Below the pieces are notes generated by a model. That model was given only the letters and a program-made list of their open reading frames with translations. It had not been told where the DNA came from and did not search any database. The translations under genes and the position numbers were made by a program. Source: an uncultured Pseudomonas sp. (GTDB lineage: Bacteria; Pseudomonadota; Gammaproteobacteria; Pseudomonadales; Pseudomonadaceae). From it: a stretch of 58,355 nucleotides of DNA. Below are positions 17,980-26,682 of this stretch, in pieces; the stretch's first letter is position 1; each line of letters starts with the position of its first letter. The stretch lies in assembly GCF_946886105.1 (NCBI RefSeq), contig NZ_CAMPHV010000035.1, positions 1-58,355 of the forward strand, given 5' to 3'.

Positions 17980-18240
17980 ATGGCCGTCGAAGTGGTGTAC
18001 CGCAGCAGCCGAGATTTGGAGCGTTTGTTTATGGATAAAGCCGAAGCCGACCGTCACGACAAGATGCTCGAACTGGCCGAGCTGTTGACCGACGTCCTGC
18101 AAAAAGCCGTGCCTTCGCTGAACGAGCAACAGGGTGAAGAGCTGGGTATTTTCATGGCGAAAAACCGCGACATCTTCGCCAAGGCGTTCAAGAACCAGCC
18201 GGATGCCCTGAGCGAGCTGGGCCAGAACGCAGCCGAGTAA
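17980..18240 (+). CDS. yebG: YebG family SOS-response protein
   Basis: 86 residues beginning MAVEVVYRSSRDLERLFMDK, matching the YebG pattern (MAVEVKY..R...., then EAD.(Y/H)DKML..A..L). YebG is a small DNA-damage-inducible protein of unknown biochemical function in gammaproteobacteria. A strong Shine-Dalgarno (GAGGTGA) precedes the ATG and a LexA box lies 40 bases upstream. The C-terminus is shorter than in E. coli. Followed by palindromic repeats. Confidence 0.9.
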   Translation: MAVEVVYRSSRDLERLFMDKAEADRHDKMLELAELLTDVLQKAVPSLNEQQGEELGIFMAKNRDIFAKAFKNQPDALSELGQNAAE

Positions 18241-18285
18241 CCTACCTGCAAGCCAGACGGCCTTGCGGCCCGCGTCACCGCGAGC

Positions 18286-18465
18286 TGTAGGGTGGGTTAG
18301 GCGCATGACCACGGGCTATCTGTCGATGCTTGATCGGTTGCGCCGTAACCCACCAGCGGGGCCAAGCTGGAGACCGCTTGGTGGGTTACGTGGCGCACAG
18401 ATTCCACAGTTGCTTCGCCAACTCGATTCCGCGCCACTAACCTGCGCGGCCCGACCCACCCTACA
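18286..18465. repeat. TGTAGGGTGGGTTA-type nested palindromic repeat
   Basis: The outer arms are TGTAGGGTGGGTTAG (from 18286) and CGACCCACCCTACA (to 18465). Inside, GCGCCGTAACCCACCA (about 18339) pairs with TGGTGGGTTACGTGGCGC (about 18379). The whole 180-base block can fold into a two-level hairpin and has no ORF of note. This type is common as an extragenic element in pseudomonads. Confidence 0.75.
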
Positions 18466-18513
18466 AAAAACCGCCTGCAACACATGATTGGGACAGAGCC
18501 TTTTTCAACAGTC

Positions 18514-18663
18514 CCTAGCAGGCCGTTGAAAAACGTAGGCGAGGCAGACAGCGCAAGGCAAAAACAGGCGAAAAAGCGGAGTTTACGTGTTGTAAATGAG
18601 CATTTTGAGCCTGTTTTTAACGCCGCGATGTCAACGCAGGTAGTTTTTCAACAGCCTGCTAGG
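18514..18663. mobile_element. 150-bp MITE-like element with 21-bp terminal inverted repeats
   Basis: CCTAGCAGGCCGTTGAAAAA(C) at 18514-18534 is the reverse complement of 18643-18663 with a single mismatch. The 108 bases between have no coding capacity and contain further self-complementary stretches (AAAAACAGGC with GCCTGTTTTT). Size, termini and lack of a gene fit a miniature inverted-repeat element. The right end overlaps the stop codon of phaC (18659-18661). Confidence 0.75.
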
Positions 18664-20335
18664 CTTCGCCGGTCTCGAAGACATAGGTACCGGGCGCGGG
18701 GTCCAACACCGGGTAATCCTGGTTACCCAGGATATCCAGGGTTTCGCGTTGCTCGCCCGAGCGCTGATGAACCCAATCGAGCCAGGTTGTCCACCAACTG
18801 CCCTTGTATTTCTGCGCCTCGCCATACCAGACCTGAGGGTCGTCATACAGCGTGTCATGCTCCATGTACTCGGCTTTTGGGTTGCCCGGCGGATTGAGGA
18901 TGGCCTGGATATGCCCACTTCTGGATAGCAGAAAGCGCTTCTTACCGCCGAGCGCGTTAGCCGAACGGTATGCCGTATCCCAAGGGGTGATATGGTCGTT
19001 GGCCCCCCCCACGTGGAAGCTGTCTATATTGATCTTCTTCAGATCGACTGGCGTACCGCATACCTCCAGACAGTTGATTTTGAAGAAATCGAGAAAATCG
19101 GCATGTAGCGCCGCCGGCAGGCAGGTGGTGTCGTTGTTCCAGAACAAAACATCGAACGACGGTGGCTCCTTGCCGAGCAAGTAATTGTTGATCCAGTAAT
19201 TCCAGATCAGGTCGTTCGGGCGCAACCAGGCGAACATCCTGGCCATATCCCGGCCATTCAGTACCCCGTGCTGGTCGGAACGGCGCTTCGCCGCTTCCAG
19301 GGTCGGCTCGTCGACGAACAAAGCCGCGGGGCTCTCCACCTGGCAGTCGAGCGCCGTCACCAGGTAAGTCGCGCTGGATATCTTGCGCAACTGGCGCTTG
19401 CTCAGCAGATACCCTTGCAACGCGGCGATGCTCAAGCCGCCGGCACAGGCGCCGATCAGGTTGACTTCCTTACTCGCGGTGATCGACCGACACGCATCCA
19501 CGGCTTGCTCGATCGCTTGCACATAGTCCGTCATACCCCAGTCGCGATGACGCGCATCCGGATTGCGCCAACTGATCGTGAATACCTGTAAGCGGTTTTT
19601 CAGGGCGTACTGAACAAAGCTCTTTTCCACCGTTAAATCGTAAATGTAGAACTTGTTGATTTGCGGCGGCACGATCAACACCGGCCGCGCGTATTGTTGC
19701 TCGCTCATCGGCTTGTACTGGATCAACTCCAGCAACTCGTTGCGAAACACCACGGCGCCGGGGGTGGTCGCCAGGTTGCGGCCGACCTCGAACGCCTGCT
19801 TGTTCACCTGGCTGGGCATGCCGCCGTTATGCAGCATATCGTCGACCATATGGCGGATGCCCTTGATCACGCTGGTACCGCCGGTATTGAGCAGCTCCTT
19901 GAGCGCCAAAGGGTTGAGCGGGCTATTGGACGGGGCCAGAGCGTCGGCGACGATATCCAGAAGGAAGTGCACGCGGGTGCGATCGTCGGCCGATAAGTTG
20001 CTCTCGTCGATCCAGGCATTGAATTGCTTATGCAACGACAAATAGGTCTGCAGGCGGCGCCGATAAAAGGGATTGAGGCGCCAGGAGGGATCCTGAAAGC
20101 GCACATCCGTGTCATTCGGCTGATGCACAGTGGCGCCGAGCAACACCCGACTCAATTGACCGCCGAGCGCCAGAATATGGCGGGTGCTATGAATCGGCTG
20201 CTTGATGCCCTGCAACGCCAACATGCGTAAGGTGGAAAACAGGTTACGGCCGCGCATGAGGGTGAGATTGCCGTGTTCAACATCCATCTGGGATGTAAGT
20301 GCGGGCAAAGAGCCCGACGAAGATATTTCTCGCAT
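18659..20335 (-). CDS. phaC: Class II poly(3-hydroxyalkanoate) synthase
   Basis: 558 residues, the normal length of a medium-chain-length PHA synthase. The lipase-like box is GACAGG (295-300) with catalytic Cys297; Asp447-His448 in GGANDHITPW and His475 in SGHIQAILNPPGNP complete the active site. It polymerises (R)-3-hydroxyacyl-CoA into storage polyester. It is not in the usual phaC1-phaZ-phaC2-phaD cluster; instead phaG lies immediately upstream in the same direction (127 bases). The TAG stop lies within the terminal repeat of the MITE-like element, so the extreme C-terminus may have been altered by its insertion. Confidence 0.93.
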   Translation of the reverse strand: MREISSSGSLPALTSQMDVEHGNLTLMRGRNLFSTLRMLALQGIKQPIHSTRHILALGGQLSRVLLGATVHQPNDTDVRFQDPSWRLNPFYRRRLQTYLSLHKQFNAWIDESNLSADDRTRVHFLLDIVADALAPSNSPLNPLALKELLNTGGTSVIKGIRHMVDDMLHNGGMPSQVNKQAFEVGRNLATTPGAVVFRNELLELIQYKPMSEQQYARPVLIVPPQINKFYIYDLTVEKSFVQYALKNRLQVFTISWRNPDARHRDWGMTDYVQAIEQAVDACRSITASKEVNLIGACAGGLSIAALQGYLLSKRQLRKISSATYLVTALDCQVESPAALFVDEPTLEAAKRRSDQHGVLNGRDMARMFAWLRPNDLIWNYWINNYLLGKEPPSFDVLFWNNDTTCLPAALHADFLDFFKINCLEVCGTPVDLKKINIDSFHVGGANDHITPWDTAYRSANALGGKKRFLLSRSGHIQAILNPPGNPKAEYMEHDTLYDDPQVWYGEAQKYKGSWWTTWLDWVHQRSGEQRETLDILGNQDYPVLDPAPGTYVFETGEA

Positions 20336-20462
20336 TTGTATTCCACTCCGTTGTTATACCGGCATAGCGCCAACAAGAAAGAACCGATACCAGGCGCGTT
20401 GGAAACCGATCCAAACTGCCACGCAAAAAAATTGAGCCGAAAAATCAGATTCTCGGAACATG

Positions 20463-21371
20463 TCAGGTCGCGGTTTGACGATAAGGGCTGCATAACGCGG
20501 CGGACCGTCCAACGTCTGCGCACTCTTCGCGCTGAGTGCTAACGGCAACCGGGGTTAGAAAGCCTAGCAAAGCCTGCTGAGTGGCAAGCCAAGCGTCCTT
20601 ATGCTCCATATCGAGGTAATGCCCGGTTTTTTCGATGGTGCGGAATTGGCAGTGACGCGCATGCTCGGCGAACAACCGCGCATCGTCCGCCGTGGTGTAC
20701 TCGTCCCACTCGCCATTGATGAACAGCAGGGGGATGTCGATGGCAGCAGCGCAGGCTTTGTAGCAATCGGTGTCCTGTGCGAATGCATCGCAGATATGGA
20801 AGTGCAACTGCTGGTACTCATGCTCGGCCAGGCTACTGATATGGCGGTAGTTGAAGCGCTTGAACAGCGGCGGCAAGTGCTTGCCGATGGTGTTGTTGAT
20901 CAGACGCGCAACACTTAGGCGGTCGCCCTCCGAGATGCAACTCAGCGCGGCCTTGACGTAGTCGCGCATCGGTTCACTCATCCGTGCGGCGAATGAGCCG
21001 ATCACCGCCTTTTCGATCCGTCGCGGCCGTTGCGCCAACGCCAGCAACGTGGATGCGCTCCCCCATGAGAACGCCACTACGTGGTTGGCTTCGAAATGCT
21101 CGATCAACGCCAGCAGAATCTCCGCCTCGTCTTCCTTGCGAATCGGCTCGCCGTGAAGGTTATGCAACTGCGATCGTCCGGCGTAGGGCTGGTCGTACAA
21201 CACCACATTGAAGTGCGGCTGCAAGTAACGCACGGTTTGCGCAAAAGACGTGGTGGTGGCAAGCGAGCCGTTGACCAGAATGATCGTTTTAGTGGCCGCC
21301 TTGTTAGCGTAGTACTCGGTATAAACCCTGTATTTCCTATGAATTTCAACGATGGCGGTTTCCGGCCTCAT
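20463..21371 (-). CDS. phaG: PhaG/RhlA-type (R)-3-hydroxyacyl-ACP hydrolase/transacylase
   Basis: 302 residues, alpha/beta hydrolase. The start MRPETAIVEIHRKYRVYTEY closely follows recalled P. putida PhaG. The triad Ser102 (FSWGSAS), Asp223 (NGEWDEYTT) and His251 (KTGHYLD) is at the residue numbers used by PhaG/RhlA. It diverts 3-hydroxyacyl chains from fatty acid synthesis toward PHA (or, if RhlA-like, toward HAA lipids). Position next to phaC favours PhaG. The ATG at 21371 has AGGAGGAG about 8 bases upstream; the longer frame to 21494 is rejected. A phaG-phaC operon is likely. Confidence 0.9.
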   Translation of the reverse strand: MRPETAIVEIHRKYRVYTEYYANKAATKTIILVNGSLATTTSFAQTVRYLQPHFNVVLYDQPYAGRSQLHNLHGEPIRKEDEAEILLALIEHFEANHVVAFSWGSASTLLALAQRPRRIEKAVIGSFAARMSEPMRDYVKAALSCISEGDRLSVARLINNTIGKHLPPLFKRFNYRHISSLAEHEYQQLHFHICDAFAQDTDCYKACAAAIDIPLLFINGEWDEYTTADDARLFAEHARHCQFRTIEKTGHYLDMEHKDAWLATQQALLGFLTPVAVSTQREECADVGRSAALCSPYRQTAT

Positions 21372-21885
21372 ATCGTTTCTCCTCCTGGCACGAGTTGGGC
21401 AATGAGCAGCCTGACCGGCCGCTCGAAGGGCAATATCGCTGACAGCGGAACACCGGGACTGAACCCAAGAACCTCGCGAACAGATAAGTGACATATCCCT
21501 ATTCGATTAGTTGCAAAGGTTTGGCAGCGCTTTTGAACACCCTGGAGCCCCGCTGTAGACCCTTCCCAGCGGGCACTCCAGCGTGTTCGAAAGCGCTGAA
21601 AGGCAGAATTCATGACTCATCGGTCACGCTCGACCTAGCCTTTAGTACAGGGCGAAGCGACCTCAGCAGGCGCTCGTTCGGCGACAAGATTCCGACGAAC
21701 CGTAGGTTATTTTCCTGCGGACCTGTGACCCGGGGCGGCCGACCGCAAAGGCGGCTCGATGCCCCCAATCAGCGCGGCGACTGCTGCGCTTTCAGCATGG
21801 CAGCGCCGAAGCCTTGTCATTTGCCGAGGCTTGGGGCAGGGTCAGGGCATCCGCATTGATGCCCAACAAGGCACTGGAGCCCCGC
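21372..21885. other. 514-base intergenic region between divergent phaG and aminotransferase genes
   Basis: No convincing gene. A plus-strand frame at 21488-21859 has no recognisable product and no good ribosome site. The region must hold promoters for phaG-phaC (minus) and for the aminotransferase (plus). A GG-N10-GC pattern at 21386-21401 points rightward but is far from the aminotransferase start. Confidence 0.6.
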
Positions 21886-23019
21886 ATGTCAGACCTCTAC
21901 CCCAGTATCGATCCCGACGGCCTGATCGAATATTCGGTCGTCTACACCGACCGCGCGCTCAACCACATGTCGCAAGCCTTTCAACAGGTGATGCGCGATA
22001 TCTCCGCCAATTTGAAACAGGTCTACAACGCCGACGCCATCACCGTGGTACCGGGCAGCGGCACCTTCGGCATGGAAGCCGTGGCGCGGCAATTGGCGAC
22101 CGGCAAGAAATGCCTGGTGATCCGCAACGGCTGGTTCAGCTATCGCTGGACGCAAATCTTCGAGATGGGCCAGATCCCGGCCGAAGCCCAGGTCTTGCAA
22201 GCCCGACCGATCGAGCCCGGCCGCCAAGCCGCCTTCGCCCCGCCACCGCTCGACGAGGTGGTGGCGACCATCCAGGCGCAAAAACCGCAGCTGGTTTTCG
22301 CCCCACATGTCGAAACATCCTCGGGGATGATCCTGCCCGACCATTACCTGCGCGCCGTCGCCGACGCCGTGCACGGGGTCGGCGGCCTGTTCGTGCTCGA
22401 CTGCATCGCCTCCGGCACGCTCTGGGTCGATATGCAGGCCTGTGGCATCGACGTACTGATCAGCGCCCCGCAAAAAGGCTGGAGCGCCTCGCCCTGCTGC
22501 GCCCTGGTGATGCTCAGCGAACAGGCCCGCGAGCGCGTCGAAGCCAGCCAGAGCACCAGCTTCGCCTGCGACCTAAAGAAATGGCTGCAGATCATGCAAG
22601 CCTACGAACAAGGCGGCCATGCCTATCACGCCACCATGCCCTGCGACGCCCTCGCCCGCTTTCGCGACGTGGTCAAGGAAACCGCCAGCTACGGCTTCGC
22701 CAAAGTACGCGACGAACAATGGCAACTCGGCGAACGGGTCCGCGCTCTGCTCACCCGCAAAGGCTTCAAAAGCGTCGCCGCCGAAGGCTTCCAAGCCCCC
22801 GGCGTGGTGGTCTGCTACACCGACGACGGCGAAATCAAGACCGGCAAAAAATTCGCCGCCCAAGGCCTGCAAATCGCCGCCGGCGTACCCCTGCAATGCG
22901 ACGAACCGGCGGACTTCCAAACCTTCCGCATCGGCCTGTTCGGCCTGGAAAAGCTGAACAATATCGAGCGCACGGTGACGACCTTGGAACAGGCGTTGGA
23001 TAAGGTGCTCGAGGGTTGA
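21886..23019 (+). CDS. Class V PLP-dependent aminotransferase (alanine-glyoxylate type)
   Basis: 377 residues of fold-type I class V aminotransferases (alanine-glyoxylate, serine-pyruvate or 2-aminoethylphosphonate group). The PLP lysine lies in SAPQKGWSASP, and the PLP-binding GSGTFGMEAVARQL loop and an Asp in FVLDCIASG are present. It transfers an amino group from a small amino acid to an oxo-acid; the exact pair is not readable. The ATG at 21886 has GGAG nearby; an in-frame ATG at 21859 is an alternative. It forms the left border of the AT-rich island. Confidence 0.88.
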   Translation: MSDLYPSIDPDGLIEYSVVYTDRALNHMSQAFQQVMRDISANLKQVYNADAITVVPGSGTFGMEAVARQLATGKKCLVIRNGWFSYRWTQIFEMGQIPAEAQVLQARPIEPGRQAAFAPPPLDEVVATIQAQKPQLVFAPHVETSSGMILPDHYLRAVADAVHGVGGLFVLDCIASGTLWVDMQACGIDVLISAPQKGWSASPCCALVMLSEQARERVEASQSTSFACDLKKWLQIMQAYEQGGHAYHATMPCDALARFRDVVKETASYGFAKVRDEQWQLGERVRALLTRKGFKSVAAEGFQAPGVVVCYTDDGEIKTGKKFAAQGLQIAAGVPLQCDEPADFQTFRIGLFGLEKLNNIERTVTTLEQALDKVLEG

Positions 23020-23174
23020 AATCGCGTGGAGGTTACGGCCGTGTGACCTTCCACTGGTGTCTGCTGGTCGTGACTGGCGGCAGACGGCAAAATGTGGACA
23101 TTGTGTGTCTATGAAAGACGGGGCTATTCGAAGAGGCAGGTTGTCGCTTGCGCACACAACGTGCTGGTTGCTAT

Positions 23175-23816
23175 CTAGATCGGGTGAATTTCATTCCGAA
23201 TCTCTTTGATACTAGCAATTGCTGCTTTTGCAGAACTCAATTTCTGTAGTGCGTGTTCTGTTTCCTGCCCCTTCTCCAAAAGCGATAGCGCGCAATCAAT
23301 GCTTTCCTCTGCCATGGAGATGAGGGCGTTTATCTTGGCATTAAGTATACGGTGTTTCCTTACAAGGACTCTGCTAGCACGATTTAACCCAAGAAGCTTG
23401 ATTAAATAAGTGGACGGCCCTTGAAGGGGAGAAAGGGTTCCTGCTGGTTCAACTTGAAAATATTGATGTCTATCACACTGAAATGGGTCGATAAACCCTG
23501 CCACACCGTCGTGAGTGGCTGCTGTATTCGTCCCGACAGGCCAGTGAGAGGACTTATTCCTATTGCATTTCCCGCAAGATATTACCAAGTTGCCAGGGTT
23601 ATTTTTTAGATCGGGGAAGTGCTCCTGAGGACGAAAATGATCAAGAGCAAAACCTTCGTGCCCGTTCTCTTCTAATTTGACGTCACAGTAGACGCATCTA
23701 TTTTGACAGTCCGCATGAATAACTTCATTGTATGTTGCATAACTGTAAAAGCCCCCGCAGGCCTTGGTTTTATAGTCTTTTGTACGAATAATTTGAGGGA
23801 AGAATAGGTGCTTCAT
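23175..23816 (-). CDS. HNH endonuclease, last gene of the phosphorelay-modification island
   Basis: 213 residues. The HNH/zinc-ribbon core is clear: CVYC (41-44), LDHFRPQ with Asp59-His60, NLVISCGKC (Asn76, Cys81, Cys84) and NRNKS. This is a metal-dependent DNA nuclease fold. The C-terminal third is helical with a coiled-coil-like stretch, possibly for partner binding. Its ATG overlaps the stop of the receiver-domain gene by 4 bases (ATGA), so translation is coupled. Base composition is markedly AT-richer than the flanking genes. It may be the effector of the island's five-gene unit; that role is inferred. Confidence 0.85.
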   Translation of the reverse strand: MKHLFFPQIIRTKDYKTKACGGFYSYATYNEVIHADCQNRCVYCDVKLEENGHEGFALDHFRPQEHFPDLKNNPGNLVISCGKCNRNKSSHWPVGTNTAATHDGVAGFIDPFQCDRHQYFQVEPAGTLSPLQGPSTYLIKLLGLNRASRVLVRKHRILNAKINALISMAEESIDCALSLLEKGQETEHALQKLSSAKAAIASIKEIRNEIHPI

Positions 23817-24442
23817 GATTCTTTAGACAGCCCATTTTCTATTTGAGAAATCTTTTCCTCTAGGGCTTCAAGTTTCTTTAGCTTCTCCTCGCTAATTATC
23901 TCTTCCACTTCGAATGAAGAGTCTCTTAGATAGCCCAGCTCCTGGAGCTCTTCCTTTTCTTCTTCAGCCAACTCACCTCTTACAGACTTTCTTAAGAGCA
24001 GCTCAAAACGTACATTCCGATTGCCCATGATCTCTAGGTACGAATCAATTCTTCGAAGTATCCTAGCACCAACCACATGTTTCTTAGCGGAAAGATCCTG
24101 CTTATTCAGAATGTCCTCGACTTGCATCTCCCCTTCCAGCAGCTCTTCAGAGTCAACAAAGCTGGTGAGGATATAGATGGGAATTTTGCTATTTAAGGTT
24201 CGCAGGTACGACGCAAGCTCAATACCGTAATACTGTGCTACACCCGACTCTTTAAGCTGCTCATCAAGGACAATGGCTACTACGCTTGGATTCTCAACTA
24301 AAAAACTCATATCACCGACATGAGGTTTTGGCTCTACCCCGAAAACCGTAGGGACTCCCTCCCCCTTGGGAAAACAATCCTGAAGCATTAAGGTGTAAGT
24401 TTCGCGCTGATCTTCATTTTCATCGACGAATAGTATTTTCAT
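23813..24442 (-). CDS. Receiver (REC) domain protein with coiled-coil tail
   Basis: 209 residues. A response-regulator receiver domain fills about residues 1-120, with acidic pair Asp7-Glu8 (FVDENED), phospho-acceptor Asp60 (IVLDEQL), Thr93 (ILTSF) and Lys114 (ILNKQDL). No DNA-binding output domain follows; instead there is a charged helical tail (about 150-205) likely to form a coiled coil. It should accept phosphate from the histidine-kinase-like protein encoded upstream, whose stop it overlaps by 4 bases, and pass the signal by protein contact, perhaps to the HNH nuclease whose start it overlaps. Confidence 0.85.
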   Translation of the reverse strand: MKILFVDENEDQRETYTLMLQDCFPKGEGVPTVFGVEPKPHVGDMSFLVENPSVVAIVLDEQLKESGVAQYYGIELASYLRTLNSKIPIYILTSFVDSEELLEGEMQVEDILNKQDLSAKKHVVGARILRRIDSYLEIMGNRNVRFELLLRKSVRGELAEEEKEELQELGYLRDSSFEVEEIISEEKLKKLEALEEKISQIENGLSKES

Positions 24443-26682
24443 TCTTGAGCCCCAGATTTTGCGAGCGGAACTTTCATTAGAAACCGAGCCCCACCCAGCG
24501 CCCCTTTATTAATGAGCTCAATTGTTCCTCCAGAATGCTCTTCCACAAAAGTCTTGACAATAGATAGCCCCATACCTGTTCCTATTGTGTCACCTTTTTG
24601 GTTGCGCTTCGTAGAGAACGTTGCTTTGAAAATATATGACTCTACTCCTGCTTCAATACCGCAACCGCTATCTTCGAAGAAGACGACGCAGTCACCATCC
24701 TCTACAGCAATAGTTATACGAATTTTCCTTTCGTTTGCTGGAGTATCTTGCAGCGCCCAACAAGAATTGGATATTAGGTTCGCGAATATGCTTTCCCAAT
24801 CTATCTCAAATGCTCTTATTAAGGGTGGCAAAGGACTAGACAAAACTAATTCTGCTGTTGTCTTCCTATTTGCTAATACATCTTCGAAACTACTGATTAC
24901 ATTTGAAGCGACGGCTGCCAAATTGAATGTTCTACGGGTTCTTTTGTCTCGCCGAACGTTACCAAGAGAGAAGTTCCCGAATATTTTAATATAATTAAGT
25001 GACTTCTCAATTTGGTCGAATCTTTTGTTCGCAAACTCAACAACATCTATAGGTAGCATGAAAAAGCCATCATTGACTCTAGTTCTGAGCAGCGAGCCAT
25101 TAGTGATCGCATTCGATATAGCGGCGAGAGTTTCATGGCCAAATGAGACAGATAGAATTCCAAGTGATGCAAGATTTGCCAGCGTGTCTTTCTCTGCTTC
25201 CAGTTGATCAACTTTCTCTTTGACGCGTGCAGTACGCTCGCTTTCTTCGTTCAGGGTCGCTTCGATTTTCTCAAGCTGTTTTTTTACTTGAACTTGGTTA
25301 GACTCCGACTTAGCTCGCTTAATGGCCTCAATTACGTCTTTATATGTATTAAAGCTTTTGTCTACATGCTCCGACAACCCCACCACTGGAGGTCTTTTTT
25401 CTTTTTCTTCCCTAGCCTTGGTTTGGATATGTTTTTCGAAAAGTTCAACACACTTTAGGGAAAACTTACGTAGTTCAAAGTACGCTGGCGTCTCAGTCAG
25501 GCCTTCTCGGTTAGTCTGATCAACGAGATTGGGGTTCTGATTTCGCCCAATGAACACCGCGCCTACTACTTGGTTGTAGCCTATACGCCAGTTGTCCATG
25601 GTTATACTTTCTGGGTTGATAACCCGGCGCATGGCCAATCCAAGCCAGTCCCCTTCACCACTAGGATCGCCATAGGGTTTGACTCGAAAATGATCCCTAT
25701 AGATCCTGACGCCCTGATTGCTCTTCAAAAAACCTTTAATGTCTTTAGGCTTGAACTTGTCGGTATTTATCTCGCGGCTAGCTGTATTTCTCATGAAATA
25801 CAAGGTGAAGCTCAATGGGCCGCAGCGAGGTACTTCTTCCCCTCCCGGCATCCAGCTTTCCCAGCTAACGGGGGTCGATGACTCACTTAATTTCCCGTTA
25901 CCATCGTATATTGAAACAAGCACTTCATTGCTAGCGGAGATTGATGACTCAAGCCTCCACTCTGCTGCTTCAAGAAAGTGCTCAGAGGAAACAAATCCGT
26001 CTAACTTAGGGAACGTGCCATTTGTATTAAATTTTACTTTGAAATCCAAGTTCTTTGAGAAAGGAGAGACAAGCAGCGAAAGCTCTTTCCTAAGATCATC
26101 TAAGAACTCCTCTGTCCAAGAATCCTTTAATTCTGTCAGGACGTATTTTGAGCCTTTTCCTTTTTCATTGATAGGAAAATTTATGCTCGGTATAGCGGGC
26201 CCATCTATTTCAAACACATCATGCCTGATACTATCTAACTCCGCACTCTTTACCTGGTTATATTTATTCCAGTTTATGTCTACCTCATAAACACTTCCGC
26301 AAATTTCAGTCTTTGTATAAAGCTTCAGGTGATTGCAGAGCCGATCAATACCTAGGCGACCAAGCCCTTTGGCACCCGTATACACACGCATCTTATTGCT
26401 TACCCCTGACTCACTCTTATGGGTTGTCCCTATACGCATCCATTTTGTGAGCAGGAGATTTTTATCCATACCATCACCGTCATCTGTGATGGTTAATTTA
26501 GGGGTTTTAGTGTCAAGCCCTTCAAATGATATTTCAACAATTTCTGCATCAGCATCATAAGCATTTTTAACAAGTTCGCTTATGGCCACTAATGAGCTGG
26601 ATATGCTTTCACGGCCTAGCTGAATTGCGACCCGAGCCTCCACAGTGAATGGGTGGTCGCCTATTTTCTTTCTAATTCCCAT
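24439..26682 (-). CDS. Dual-GHKL protein: HSP90/MORC-like ATPase fused to histidine kinase module
   Basis: 747 residues with two separate GHKL ATP-binding folds. The N-terminal one has ELVKNAYDADA (36-46), DDGDGMD (67-73) and KGLGRLG (105-111), as in HSP90/MutL/MORC proteins, followed by a middle domain with GVRIYRDHFRVKPYG (324-338). A predicted coiled coil (about 452-500) leads to an H-box LASLGILSVSFGHETL with His516, then a second ATPase with N-box FANLISNS (633-640), G1 EDSGCGI (670-676) and G2 GTGMGL (701-706). The C-terminal half is a normal histidine kinase; the N-terminal half may sense DNA or partners. It overlaps the methyltransferase stop by 11 bases. Confidence 0.88.
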   Translation of the reverse strand: MGIRKKIGDHPFTVEARVAIQLGRESISSSLVAISELVKNAYDADAEIVEISFEGLDTKTPKLTITDDGDGMDKNLLLTKWMRIGTTHKSESGVSNKMRVYTGAKGLGRLGIDRLCNHLKLYTKTEICGSVYEVDINWNKYNQVKSAELDSIRHDVFEIDGPAIPSINFPINEKGKGSKYVLTELKDSWTEEFLDDLRKELSLLVSPFSKNLDFKVKFNTNGTFPKLDGFVSSEHFLEAAEWRLESSISASNEVLVSIYDGNGKLSESSTPVSWESWMPGGEEVPRCGPLSFTLYFMRNTASREINTDKFKPKDIKGFLKSNQGVRIYRDHFRVKPYGDPSGEGDWLGLAMRRVINPESITMDNWRIGYNQVVGAVFIGRNQNPNLVDQTNREGLTETPAYFELRKFSLKCVELFEKHIQTKAREEKEKRPPVVGLSEHVDKSFNTYKDVIEAIKRAKSESNQVQVKKQLEKIEATLNEESERTARVKEKVDQLEAEKDTLANLASLGILSVSFGHETLAAISNAITNGSLLRTRVNDGFFMLPIDVVEFANKRFDQIEKSLNYIKIFGNFSLGNVRRDKRTRRTFNLAAVASNVISSFEDVLANRKTTAELVLSSPLPPLIRAFEIDWESIFANLISNSCWALQDTPANERKIRITIAVEDGDCVVFFEDSGCGIEAGVESYIFKATFSTKRNQKGDTIGTGMGLSIVKTFVEEHSGGTIELINKGALGGARFLMKVPLAKSGAQE

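Noticed and set aside
21386..21401. Sigma-54-like GG-N10-GC pattern (TGGCACGAGTTGGGCA)
   Set aside because: It points away from phaG and is about 485 bases from the aminotransferase start; the -12 element is poor. Kept only as a note.
23020..23174. Attachment site or tRNA at the left edge of the island
   Set aside because: No tRNA-like fold and no direct repeat shared with 28292-28630 could be found by eye.
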